Made by a program: the position numbers and the translations under genes. A DNA stretch of 64,000 nucleotides from Keguizhuia sedimenti (GTDB lineage: Bacteria; Pseudomonadota; Gammaproteobacteria; Burkholderiales; Burkholderiaceae_D), in the NCBI GenBank assembly GCA_030715135.1, contig JAUYVH010000013.1, positions 1 through 64,000 of the forward strand, given 5' to 3'. Shown here piece after piece: positions 36,874 to 45,618 of the stretch. Position 1 is the stretch's first letter. Each line of letters begins with the position of its first letter. The notes under the pieces are model-generated. The model was not told where the DNA came from. It was given only the letters and a program-made list of their open reading frames with translations, and made no database searches.

Positions 36874-38061
36874 CTAAGCCTGCACTGCGGATATTTTGCG
36901 CGACTGCTTCCATGCCAAGGCAAGCCACAGGCAAAGCACGCTGAAGCTGATGCCGAACAGGATCGCAGTCGACACAGGCGTGACGCCGCCATGGCTTAAG
37001 CCCGTATAGGCGCCGACCATCAGGAGCATGATGCTGTTTTCAGCAAGGTTCTGAACCGCAACGGCGGAACCGGTGCCGACCAGTTCATGGCCGCGCTTTT
37101 GCAGCAATGCATTCAGCGGAACGACAAAGAAGCCGCCCAGTGCACCTACCACTGCAACCAAGGCATAGGCCTGCCATACCTGGTTGATGGTGCTGAGCAG
37201 GGCAATCACGCATCCGAGTGCCACGCCGGCGCCGATGCTCTTGTAAGCCGTTTCCATTTTCAGGACGCGCGGAGCGATGGCCGCACCGATCACGATGCCC
37301 ACAGCGGTTGCGCCATTCAGATTTGCCGGCAAGGTATTTCCCGTGATGAGAAGCGCATACGGCACCCACGCAACAAGCAGAAAACGCATGGTGGCGCCGA
37401 CTCCCCAGAAGAGACTGGTGCCGAGAACGGAGTAGCGCGCATCGCGGTCCGCCCACAAGGTCTTGAGAGCAGTTTTGAAATTGCCGAAGGCCTTGGGCAG
37501 TTGCCCATGATGATAAGGCCGCTCCGGAGCAATGAGCGGAATACAGATGGCGAGCAGGCTAGCGATAACATAAAGCGTCAGCACAAACCCCAGCGCATAG
37601 AGAACGTCCATGTCGGCCAATTTGCCCCCGGCAACGACGCCCAGCAGGATTGCGGCGATGGTCGAGCCTTCCATCATGCCGTTTGCGGAAATCAATTTTT
37701 CGTTGGGCACCAGGTCGGACAGGATGCCGTACTTGGCCGGCGAATACAGCGCTGCGCCGACTCCGACCAGGCCGTAAGCGAGGAACGGATTCAATCCGGC
37801 CAGCATCGCGGCCGCTCCGGCGAGCTTCAGTCCGTTGGACCAGAACATGACGCGTCCCTTGCTGAAGCCGTCGGCAAAGACGCCGGCAAAAGGTGCCAGC
37901 ACGATGAAGGCAATGACAAAGAATTGCTGCAGCACCGGAATGCTCCACTCCGGATAAGCCATTTGGCGCACCAGTTCGATGGCGCCGAACAGGAGCGCAT
38001 TGTCCGCCAGCGCGGAAAAAAACTGCGCGCCCAGAACAAACCTCAATGCATTACGCTGCAT
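36874..38061 (-). CDS. lplT: lysophospholipid transporter (major facilitator)
   Basis: 395 residues, twelve membrane helices, starting RNALRFVLGAQFFSALADNALLF as in LplT proteins. LplT flips lyso-phosphatidylethanolamine inwards across the inner membrane, where Aas re-acylates it. The first 11 bases overlap the end of aas, so the two are translated as one unit. Gene order aas-lplT is the reverse of the E. coli lplT-aas order. Acidic and basic residues within helices were not checked one by one. Confidence 0.93.
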   Translation of the reverse strand: MQRNALRFVLGAQFFSALADNALLFGAIELVRQMAYPEWSIPVLQQFFVIAFIVLAPFAGVFADGFSKGRVMFWSNGLKLAGAAAMLAGLNPFLAYGLVGVGAALYSPAKYGILSDLVPNEKLISANGMMEGSTIAAILLGVVAGGKLADMDVLYALGFVLTLYVIASLLAICIPLIAPERPYHHGQLPKAFGNFKTALKTLWADRDARYSVLGTSLFWGVGATMRFLLVAWVPYALLITGNTLPANLNGATAVGIVIGAAIAPRVLKMETAYKSIGAGVALGCVIALLSTINQVWQAYALVAVVGALGGFFVVPLNALLQKRGHELVGTGSAVAVQNLAENSIMLLMVGAYTGLSHGGVTPVSTAILFGISFSVLCLWLALAWKQSRKISAVQA

Positions 38062-40213
38062 GCAATTCTCCTTCGGTATTTTTTTCGGTAAGCATCAGCT
38101 TCAGGGTCTGATAATCGGTCTTGCCTGTTCCAAGAACCGGCAGTTCCTGCACCAGCCTGACGGTTCGCGGCACGGCCAGTTCCGGCAAGCCGATCTGCTT
38201 TGCCTTGGCATTCAATGCTTCGCGCGTCACGACCCTGGATGTAGTAAAGAGAACCAGCGCTTCGCCTTTCCCCTCGTGCGGCACTGCAATGGCTGCATGA
38301 CGCGCATCCGGCATGGTCGCAGCGGCCAGCTGCTCGACGCTCTCCAATGAAACCATTTCTCCGGCAATTTTGGCAAAACGCTTGATACGCCCCTGGATGG
38401 CAACGAAGCCGTCGGCATCGACACTGACGATGTCACCGGTTGCATAAGCGCCGTATTCATCGGTATGCGGTGTCAGCACGCCGGGATTGTCGACATAAAA
38501 ATAACCGAGCATGGTATTCGGTCCGCGCACCGACAGGGCGCCTCCCTGCTCGATCCCCGGGACCGGTTCCAGATGAGCTTCGATACACGGCAGGAACTGC
38601 CCCGCGCTGCCAGGCTTAGCTGCCATGGGCGTATTTACTGCGATCACGGGTGCGCATTCCGTGGAACCATAGCCTTCCAGTATGCGGATGCCGAAACGGT
38701 CTTTCCAGAGCTGGCTGACTTTATCCGACAGCTTTTCGGCACCGGCAATCACGTAGCGCAGGCGACCGAAATCATACTGGTGCGCCGTTTCGCCGTATTT
38801 CCCAAGGAAAGTCGAAGTGCCGAACAGCACGGTGCAGTTTCGATCGTAAACAATTTCCGGAATGATGCGGTAATGCAGGGGACTCGGATACAGGAAAATC
38901 TTGCAACCTGCCATCAAGGGCAGCAATGCGCCGCAGGTAAAACCGAAACTGTGGAATAAAGGCAGTGCGACAAGGAATTTGTCGGAAGGCATGAAATCCG
39001 CCACTGCCCTGACCTGCGCGATATTGGAAAGAATGGAATCGTGGCTATGCACGACGCCTTTAGGTTTTCCTTCCGAACCCGACGTGAATAGAACCACTGC
39101 CGCATCAGTTGCCGATTGTGGTACCAGCGCACGGCGCGGCATGTTCATGTGGGCCGCAATCCAGATCTTGTCGAACAAGCCCAGGCGTTCTTTCAGGTCT
39201 TCCGCATAGACCAGTTCAATATCTGACAGTGCGGACAAGATTGGATCAAGATTGGCCTTTTGCACGAAGATGCGCGAAGTCAGAATGGTTTTGATCTGCG
39301 CAGCAATACATGCGGCCTGCAAGCCGTCCTTGCCTGCCGTGTAATTCAGCATGGCCGGCACGCGGCCGGCTGCGGAAAAGCCGAGAATCATCGCAAGCGT
39401 CGATGTGGCATTCGGCATCAATACGCCGATGCGTTCGCCCGGTTGGGAAATACCGCGGATCAGGCGGCTTACGCCCAACGCGCTTTTGAGGATATCGCCA
39501 TAGCTCTGCTCAACCAGGCGCACGTCTTCGGCGATCGAATACTTTTTGCCGAAGAGTTCGACCGATTCCAGAAACGCGCTGTACAGCGTATGCCTGCGTC
39601 GGGTCAGCACCAGCATTTCCTGCATCAAGCGGCGCATGGCATTGCCCGAACGGATACGCCTTTGTTTGGCGGTCTGTCCCTCAGGCATGGGAAGTACGCG
39701 TGCAGGCAGAACCGTCATGTACAGTTTCGGGAAAAGCTGGCGGGGATACAAACCGCCGACACGCGAAAGATAGGTACGCGAAGCGCCTTCCAGCCGTATC
39801 GGCACTACGGTGGCGGCGGTCTTGGTCGCAACGAAGGCTGTGCCGTCATAGACCTTCATCAATGCGCCGGTCGTAGTCAGGCGTCCTTCCGGGAAAATGA
39901 CAACCGGCACGCCCTTATTCACCAGCGTGACGATCTGCTTCAATGCCATCGGGTTGTTGACGTCGACGGTGAAGTGCGGCACCAGGTTCAAGAGATGCTT
40001 CATGACCGGATGCTTCCCTATCTGCGTATGCGCGACGAAGGTTGCATCGACCGGTAAATAGAGCCATAGCAGGACCGCATCCAGAAAGCTCTCGTGGTTG
40101 GCAATGATCAGGGTTTTTTCATGGCCGACGACATGCTGCGTGCCTTTTAATTCCAGCCGGAAGGCGTATCGGACGAAGACGCGCAGCACCGGCTTCAAGA
40201 TTTTCAGAAACAT
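38051..40213 (-). CDS. aas: bifunctional acyltransferase/acyl-ACP synthetase
   Basis: 720 residues. The N-terminal 1-acyltransferase (about 15-190) has NHESFLD (His40, Asp45) and VIFPEGRLT. The adenylate-forming synthetase follows, with FTSGSEGKPKGVVHSH near residue 374, YGSTECAPV and a typical C-terminal lobe. Aas charges fatty acid onto acyl carrier protein and transfers it to 2-acyl-lysophospholipid. AGGAGGGGAAGG gives a very strong ribosome site. It leads the aas-lplT unit and is followed by the zinc-ribbon protein. Confidence 0.94.
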   Translation of the reverse strand: MFLKILKPVLRVFVRYAFRLELKGTQHVVGHEKTLIIANHESFLDAVLLWLYLPVDATFVAHTQIGKHPVMKHLLNLVPHFTVDVNNPMALKQIVTLVNKGVPVVIFPEGRLTTTGALMKVYDGTAFVATKTAATVVPIRLEGASRTYLSRVGGLYPRQLFPKLYMTVLPARVLPMPEGQTAKQRRIRSGNAMRRLMQEMLVLTRRRHTLYSAFLESVELFGKKYSIAEDVRLVEQSYGDILKSALGVSRLIRGISQPGERIGVLMPNATSTLAMILGFSAAGRVPAMLNYTAGKDGLQAACIAAQIKTILTSRIFVQKANLDPILSALSDIELVYAEDLKERLGLFDKIWIAAHMNMPRRALVPQSATDAAVVLFTSGSEGKPKGVVHSHDSILSNIAQVRAVADFMPSDKFLVALPLFHSFGFTCGALLPLMAGCKIFLYPSPLHYRIIPEIVYDRNCTVLFGTSTFLGKYGETAHQYDFGRLRYVIAGAEKLSDKVSQLWKDRFGIRILEGYGSTECAPVIAVNTPMAAKPGSAGQFLPCIEAHLEPVPGIEQGGALSVRGPNTMLGYFYVDNPGVLTPHTDEYGAYATGDIVSVDADGFVAIQGRIKRFAKIAGEMVSLESVEQLAAATMPDARHAAIAVPHEGKGEALVLFTTSRVVTREALNAKAKQIGLPELAVPRTVRLVQELPVLGTGKTDYQTLKLMLTEKNTEGELHAA

Positions 40214-40351
40214 TGCCTTCCCCTCCTCATTACCTCGTTTTTATGTGCATTTATGCGCATTTTATTTATATTAAAGCGGCATTTGATGCTAACCCAAAAC
40301 CAAGTGGCGATCATGCAAAACATTGCGGAGAACAGACACTTGCATGCGCAT

Positions 40352-41179
40352 TTATCTGATTACACAGATAGCCTCGGGAAAAGCGCCATGCAGACACTGC
40401 GGTTGCGGGATACTGTGCCGGGCCACAAAACGCATCACGTCGTCAGCAGTATTGACGGTAATCCGGTTATTCCAGCGCAGCTCATCCGGATGATCGTCGA
40501 ATGCCACATTCGCCTTGAACAACCTGCCGCCCAGCCGCGTACCGATTCCCAGATTCAGAACACTTGGCGCGTATTGTTGTTTTTGCAGCCATTTTTGCGC
40601 GGCGGCCCGGTCGATCAGCAATTCTTCGGAAGCGGCGCGTGCATAGGTCTCGACCAGCCAGCCGTTCGAGTTCTGATATTTTGTCGAGAACGGATAAGCC
40701 ACGGCACTGTAGCTCGCATGATGCATGCGCATCCGCTCTTCCCGGGACTGAAAAAGTTCAAGCAATCGATCCTGCAGCCATGGTTCCGGAATCGCCAGTG
40801 CAATTTCGTTATCCACCAGATCGTCTGCAAAAAATTCGGCCAGGCCCTGCTCGTATAACTGTGAAGTGCCGCCGCCGCACAGATTTAAATCATGAAATAC
40901 AGACCATCCTTTGCCGTCCGCATCCCTGACCGCAAAAGCCGCGTGCGAGTAGGTAATGCCGTACTTGTCGAGATGCTGGCCGCGCCGGGCGATGATTACG
41001 ACCTTCTGCGTTCCTGTATCGAGCAGTTTTTGCAGGCGGTACGCGGCCTCGAAGGCTTGCTGCGTTTCCTGTGCGCCCACCGCGACCTCCGCACAGTTCC
41101 TGCCCGCAAGCGCAACCTGGGTAGTGAACAGGCTTGCCGCAAGCAGACAAGCCTTCAAGGTATTAACGCGCGAGTGCAT
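40352..41179 (-). CDS. exported DUF2145-like protein
   Basis: 275 residues with a signal peptide ending near ALA (about residue 25). The segment ARRGQHLDKYGITYSHAAFAVRD is what I recall from DUF2145 proteins, as is the later DDLVDNEIALAIPEPWLQ. The paired histidines, cysteines near the start (NCAE) and near the end (QCLHG, ICVIR), and the overall fold suggest a peptidase-like or permuted NlpC/P60-type domain, which is inference. Its first 17 bases overlap the gene at 41163-41570, so the two are coupled. Confidence 0.75.
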   Translation of the reverse strand: MHSRVNTLKACLLAASLFTTQVALAGRNCAEVAVGAQETQQAFEAAYRLQKLLDTGTQKVVIIARRGQHLDKYGITYSHAAFAVRDADGKGWSVFHDLNLCGGGTSQLYEQGLAEFFADDLVDNEIALAIPEPWLQDRLLELFQSREERMRMHHASYSAVAYPFSTKYQNSNGWLVETYARAASEELLIDRAAAQKWLQKQQYAPSVLNLGIGTRLGGRLFKANVAFDDHPDELRWNNRITVNTADDVMRFVARHSIPQPQCLHGAFPEAICVIR

Positions 41180-41570
41180 GATTGCGGGTCAGGCGTGCGT
41201 TTTCAGGCGTTACCAGATAGGCGACCGGCTTGTCTTCCTTGGACAGCAGCGCTCCGGTGGAATTGGGAGTGACGGTCAGCTTGTCGCCGGGTTTCAAGCC
41301 GGCCCGGTCACATACCTCCTTGGGAACATGGATGGTTTCCTTCTGGCCTTTGTCGTTGGATACATGCAGTTCCATCTGATTGCCGTTAACGGTAGAGGCG
41401 GTAACTGCCCGGTCGATCACGATGAAGGGTGAAGCGATCATCAGCATGGAGCCGCCGATCACGGACAATCCGGCCAACGTACTGAGATTGGATCCGCCAA
41501 TTTCCGCGTGGACCGCGCCACAGCTTAATGAGGCTGCCAGGGTTGCGGCAGCAATCTTTGTGATCTTCAT
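41163..41570 (-). CDS. exported protein with AbrB/MazE-like domain
   Basis: 135 residues from the ATG at 41570, with AAAGGAG just upstream. The signal peptide ends near VHA (about residue 22). A weakly hydrophobic stretch (VIGGSMLMIASPFIVID) follows. The segment IHVPKEVCDRAGLKPGDKLT is very like the swapped-hairpin core of AbrB/MazE DNA-binding proteins, yet the signal peptide predicts it outside the cytoplasm. The function is unknown. It overlaps the DUF2145-like gene by 17 bases, and the pair is divergent from the XRE regulator at 41725. Confidence 0.65.
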   Translation of the reverse strand: MKITKIAAATLAASLSCGAVHAEIGGSNLSTLAGLSVIGGSMLMIASPFIVIDRAVTASTVNGNQMELHVSNDKGQKETIHVPKEVCDRAGLKPGDKLTVTPNSTGALLSKEDKPVAYLVTPENARLTRNHALAR

Positions 41571-41724
41571 GACTACTCCTTTCGCAATGCAGTGTTGTTG
41601 AGGAACCGGTATTGATTGCGTGAATCGGTGTTGCATGCGAAGTTTAGCCACTCACTACTTAAAAGCGAGAATATTATGATAAATTCAATATATTGCCACT
41701 ACTGGTATCACTATTTAATACTTT

Positions 41725-42462
41725 ATGGCCGGATCACATGAATTGATTGATGCCGTCAAGCTGCAGCTCAAAACACGTAACAAGAAATACAAGGACCTGG
41801 CGGACGGCCTGGGAGTAAGCGAAGCCAGCATCAAGCGCATGTTCTCGACCCGTAATTGCGACCTGGAGCGACTGGACAAAATATGCGGCTGGCTGGGAAT
41901 CGAGTTTGCTGAACTCACGCGCGGCATCAAGCTGGAGGACAAGCTAACCACGCAGCTCACGCTGACACAAGAAAAGGAAATCGTCTCCGATAAGAAGCTG
42001 CTATTGGTAGCGATCTGCGTGATGAATCATTACACGGTAGACGAGATAATAGATGCGTATGCGATCTCCATAACCGAATGCACCCAGTTACTGCTCAAGC
42101 TCGACCGGATCAAGTTCATCGACCTTCTGCCGAACAATATGTACAGACTGCGCGTCGCACGCAGCTTCCGCTGGCTGCCGGATGGACCGATGCATCGATT
42201 TTTCCGCTCGATGGCTGCCGAGTTCTGCGACCATCCCTTTACCGCAAAAGAAGAATGCTTTTTACAGCTCAACCTGATGCTTTCCCCTGCTTCCATCGAT
42301 GCTTTAAAGCGGCGCATCCATCTGGTCGCACAAGATTATGCCGAGCAGCATAATCAGGATGCGAGAACGGCCAGAGACAACCGGCAATCCATCACAATCA
42401 TGATCGGCATGCGTCCATGGATTCCTGCATTCGTGCATCTGATGGCAAGAGTGAAGAAATAA
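41725..42462 (+). CDS. XRE-family helix-turn-helix regulator with unknown C-terminal domain
   Basis: 245 residues. An XRE helix-turn-helix is at about 10-65 (KKYKDLADGLGVSEASIKRM). The C-terminal 170 residues are alpha-helical and unlike LexA-type or cupin sensor domains; MSITECTQLLLKLDRI-like segments resemble winged or helical effector domains. This longer type of XRE protein is common in proteobacteria and usually of unknown target. It is divergent from the AbrB-like/DUF2145 pair, with 154 bases between starts, so it may control that pair. Confidence 0.8.
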   Translation: MAGSHELIDAVKLQLKTRNKKYKDLADGLGVSEASIKRMFSTRNCDLERLDKICGWLGIEFAELTRGIKLEDKLTTQLTLTQEKEIVSDKKLLLVAICVMNHYTVDEIIDAYAISITECTQLLLKLDRIKFIDLLPNNMYRLRVARSFRWLPDGPMHRFFRSMAAEFCDHPFTAKEECFLQLNLMLSPASIDALKRRIHLVAQDYAEQHNQDARTARDNRQSITIMIGMRPWIPAFVHLMARVKK

Positions 42463-42964
42463 GCAGTTCCCACCAGATGTCGTCGGCAAAGGCAGCAGCG
42501 CAGATACCAGGCGGACCAAATAGAAAAGCAGCAAACCGGCCAGAAGCAGTCGCGCCGACCGACCATCGGAATCACATTTTTCGGTTTTCAATGAGTTTTG
42601 CCGTGCACTCGCTTATTTGCTTAGCCTGAGCGTTCTCTCCTGATAAAACAAAATGGAAAAAGAAATTCCCGCAAACGGCTCCCATTTTAAAACTCTTGGT
42701 TTAAATATCCAAAAAACCATTTTTAAAATACTAAGATGGTTCGAAAAAAATTGATAATTATCAAGTAGCGAGAGGGCAAATTTAAGTTTCGCTTAAGTAT
42801 AAGTAATAATACTTAGATTGCATTCAAAGATGCCAACTTTATGCATCTTTGAAGAAACTTTACTCCGTTCTCTCTTAAAATAGCTATAAAAATAATATCA
42901 ATGAACCCGACTGTCATTCCTTGTAGCGCTGCAACGGAAGGCTGGGATTTCCTCGGGAATAGAC
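42463..42964. other. intergenic region with perfect FNR-type site
   Basis: No gene is seen in these 502 bases. The right two thirds is strongly AT-rich. It contains the perfect palindrome at 42751-42764 and, downstream, an AT-rich dyad, AAGTAT (42795-42800) with ATACTT (42809-42814), and -10-like TATAAG at 42798-42803. This is the likely control region of the hybrid kinase. Confidence 0.55.
42751..42764. promoter_or_regulatory. perfect FNR/Anr-type binding site
   Basis: TTGATAATTATCAA is an exact match to TTGAT-N4-ATCAA and a perfect 14-base palindrome. It is centred near 42757.5, about 207 bases before the hybrid kinase start at 42965. FNR and Anr bind this sequence. The regulator at 961-1806 has the matching E-x2-S-R recognition helix and is a candidate. 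Confidence 0.7.
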
Positions 42965-44461
42965 ATGCCGTTCTTAGCTCGGTCTTCGTTACTGTCCTAC
43001 CTCGTCGTCGCACTTACACTTTTAATTTTTCTCCTTGATGCATTCACTCCATTAAAAATCGCCATCGCCGTCCTCTACGGCGCCGTCATCCTGATTGCCT
43101 CGCCAGTATGGTCCCGGAGCAGCATTATCAAGTTGGCGCTGATTTGCATTGCACTTACCCTGATCGCCTATTCGATCGCGTATAAGCTGCAATTTTTCGG
43201 CCCATCCTTCGGACGTTGCCTGATCAGTATGGCGGCCATCGCCATCACGACTTTCCTGGCGTTGCGGAACCAGGCGGCGACAAACAGGTTGATGGAACGA
43301 GAGGAAGCGCTGCGTCAGGCAAATCGCCACAAGGATGAATTCCTGGCCATGCTGGCGCATGAATTGCGCAATCCACTTGCTCCTATCAGCGCCGGAGCGC
43401 ACCTGCTGAAGATGACGCCCGGCCAAACCCAGGCGGTCGAAGAAGTAAGCGACATCATCATTCGCCAGACCGATCATCTCAATGAATTGGTTAACGACCT
43501 GCTCGATGTATCGCGCCTGACAAGAGGGGTGACGACCATCAAGAAAGAACGCGTCGACATAAAACAGGTTGTATCCGATGCCCTGGAACAGGCACGCCCT
43601 TTGATACAGAACCTGAATCATCAGCTCGAAGTGCATGTTCCACCCGAACCCGCCATCGTCCTTGGCGACTACAAGCGCCTGGTTCAGATCGTGGCAAATT
43701 TACTCAATAATGCAGCCAAATACACGCCGGAAGGCGGCAATCTGGCTCTGCGCCTGAAACATGCAGAGCGCCAGCTTTTTCTGGAAGTCTCCGACAACGG
43801 CATAGGCATCGCGCCCGAGCTGCTGCCGCATGTCTTTGATCTATTCACGCAGGCACAAAGAAGCCCCGACCGAACACAGGGCGGGCTTGGCATCGGATTG
43901 GCACTGGTAAAAGCCCTGGTTGAACTTCATGGCGGAAGCGTCTCCGCCCGCAGCAACCGGCCAGCAGCAGGGACGACATTCACAGTAAGGCTGACTGCAC
44001 ATGAAGAGTGCGAAGCAATCGATTCCAAAAAGTTGGTATTGCAGTTACCGCCTTCCTCTGCAAAAGCCATGCGCATTCTGCTCGTGGACGATAACGCAGA
44101 TGCAGCCAATATGCTTGCGGGATTCCTTAAGGCTGCAGGCCATCAGGTAAATGTGCATTACCGCCCGGCCGATGCGCTGGAGCGTGCGGAGCAGGATATC
44201 TATGACGCATTTATCCTGGACATCGGCTTGCCTGACATGGATGGCAACGCACTGGCACAGCGGCTTAGACGCATTCCCGCAGCGGAAGAGGCATGCTTCA
44301 TTGCCATGACGGGATACGGCGCGCAATTCAACCGCCAGACAGCGGCGCGTGCAGGCTTCGACCACTATCTCGTCAAACCCGCCAATCCAACGGAGCTTCT
44401 GACGGTCCTTGAATCGTGCAAACAGGAGCCGGCACAGGAAAAAATTCTCCAAAGGGAATGA
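42965..44461 (+). CDS. hybrid sensor histidine kinase with C-terminal receiver
   Basis: 498 residues. About four membrane helices (10-100), HisKA with LAHELRNPLAPI (His132), HATPase_c about 235-345 with NLLNNAAKYTPEGG, DNGIGI and GGLGIGLAL, and a receiver about 370-485 with phosphoacceptor Asp419 (LDIGLPDMDG). The membrane part is a close paralogue of the truncated kinase at 1-506. The receiver carries no output, so phosphate may pass to another protein. A perfect FNR-type site lies about 200 bases upstream, suggesting oxygen or redox control. Confidence 0.93.
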   Translation: MPFLARSSLLSYLVVALTLLIFLLDAFTPLKIAIAVLYGAVILIASPVWSRSSIIKLALICIALTLIAYSIAYKLQFFGPSFGRCLISMAAIAITTFLALRNQAATNRLMEREEALRQANRHKDEFLAMLAHELRNPLAPISAGAHLLKMTPGQTQAVEEVSDIIIRQTDHLNELVNDLLDVSRLTRGVTTIKKERVDIKQVVSDALEQARPLIQNLNHQLEVHVPPEPAIVLGDYKRLVQIVANLLNNAAKYTPEGGNLALRLKHAERQLFLEVSDNGIGIAPELLPHVFDLFTQAQRSPDRTQGGLGIGLALVKALVELHGGSVSARSNRPAAGTTFTVRLTAHEECEAIDSKKLVLQLPPSSAKAMRILLVDDNADAANMLAGFLKAAGHQVNVHYRPADALERAEQDIYDAFILDIGLPDMDGNALAQRLRRIPAAEEACFIAMTGYGAQFNRQTAARAGFDHYLVKPANPTELLTVLESCKQEPAQEKILQRE

Positions 44462-44728
44462 CGCGTCAGGAGCGTGATCACTCTTTTTCCCGAGCAACAG
44501 ATGGACGGACGCCGAGCGCACTGCCGGTGCACGGATATACGTGCCGGAATTTGCACGGAGCATCTCCGAAGAAGAGCTGAACAGATGCCGCGGGTGCCCG
44601 AGAATTATTGTGGCAGGATCTACTTTACGGACAAGATATAACAGGCACCGGGTCGATGCCATTGCAGCTCAGCCGGGCGCCAGCATCACTTGCGGCACGC
44701 CGGCAGCATGAGGGTGTGTACTGTTCAA

Positions 44729-45244
44729 CTATATAAAGCGCCAGCCTTTTTCGTCGTAGACGGGCGCAAAGTCGTCAGATTGGTTGAACCAGCCGCACAT
44801 TCCGAAAATCAGTCCCCACAGCGATGACTTCTTTTTGACGCCGATACGCTTGTAGGAGCGTTCGAACTCATTGGAAAGATCTTCCAGTGTCGACAGTATG
44901 CCCGGCCAGATGGCATATTCGACGGCAGGCATTGCAGGCGGCTCAGGCTGGACCGCATTGGCACAACCGGCCTTGTCTGCCCGCCCCGTCAGGTAATAGT
45001 AGTCCCATAATTTGTGCGGCTCACCGAAGAGCATTTCCGGGTCAAAGGGATTCCATGCAGGAAGAAGCTGGCCCTCGGAGTAACCAATCCGGTAGGCTTC
45101 CTTTTCGATGAAGCGTCGCATCGTCCATCCGTCATATTCGGTCATCGCCGCAACATCCTTTCCGCTCCAGGAAACGATATTGCTTTGATCTCCGAAAAAC
45201 AATGGTGCGCGTGTCTTGGTACCGATCTCGCATTGATATCCCAT
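44729..45244 (-). CDS. protein of unknown function
   Basis: 171 residues from the ATG at 45244, with AGAGAGGGG directly upstream, a very strong site; the frame is open for another 98 codons but these are low-quality sequence. It is a soluble protein rich in aromatic residues (Trp, Tyr, Phe) with YDGWTMRRFIEKEAYRIGYS, PFDPEMLF, and a C-terminal GLIFGMCGWFNQSDDF. No signal peptide, membrane helix or catalytic motif was recognised. It is convergent with the hybrid kinase, with a 267-base gap that holds nothing else visible. Confidence 0.65.
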   Translation of the reverse strand: MGYQCEIGTKTRAPLFFGDQSNIVSWSGKDVAAMTEYDGWTMRRFIEKEAYRIGYSEGQLLPAWNPFDPEMLFGEPHKLWDYYYLTGRADKAGCANAVQPEPPAMPAVEYAIWPGILSTLEDLSNEFERSYKRIGVKKKSSLWGLIFGMCGWFNQSDDFAPVYDEKGWRFI

Positions 45245-45618
45245 ATTCCCCTCTCTTGGCTCAAGTATTTCCTTCTTACCTTGCGGCTTGCGGCTTGCGG
45301 CGCGCTCGCTTTTTCCTCCCTTAATGTTTTTTCGGCTGAAACCTGTTGAGATAAAGGCTGGCAAGGCTTTATTTTTAGCTGATTTCAGTTGATTTTCTCC
45401 TTTGTACCGCTCCTGAATTTGCTTAAACAGGCATATGCGGCAATTCAGGCTTGTTCCAGAATAAATATCATGCCTGATACAGCATAACCAGACCGTCGTG
45501 GCGGTATTCCAACGAACAGATGCATTTGCACCAGCCATTCCTTGATTTGCTTCCAGGAAAAGAGCAACAAAACGGGAAGTACTTTGTCATATTTTTAAAA
45601 TTTCTCTTACGGGTGGTT
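45245..45618. other. intergenic region between divergent genes
   Basis: These 374 bases lie between the leftward unknown gene and the rightward antiporter. They include AT-rich patches and a repeated CTTGCGG near 45285-45298. Both reading frames extend into the region, but without ribosome sites. It probably holds both promoters. Confidence 0.4.

Noticed and set aside
37087-38091. 334-codon open frame on the plus strand
   Set aside because: It lies inside lplT on the other strand; residues look like random GC-rich translation.
44045-44662. 205-codon open frame on the minus strand over the receiver of the hybrid kinase
   Set aside because: It is a shadow of the receiver-coding sequence and has no family character.
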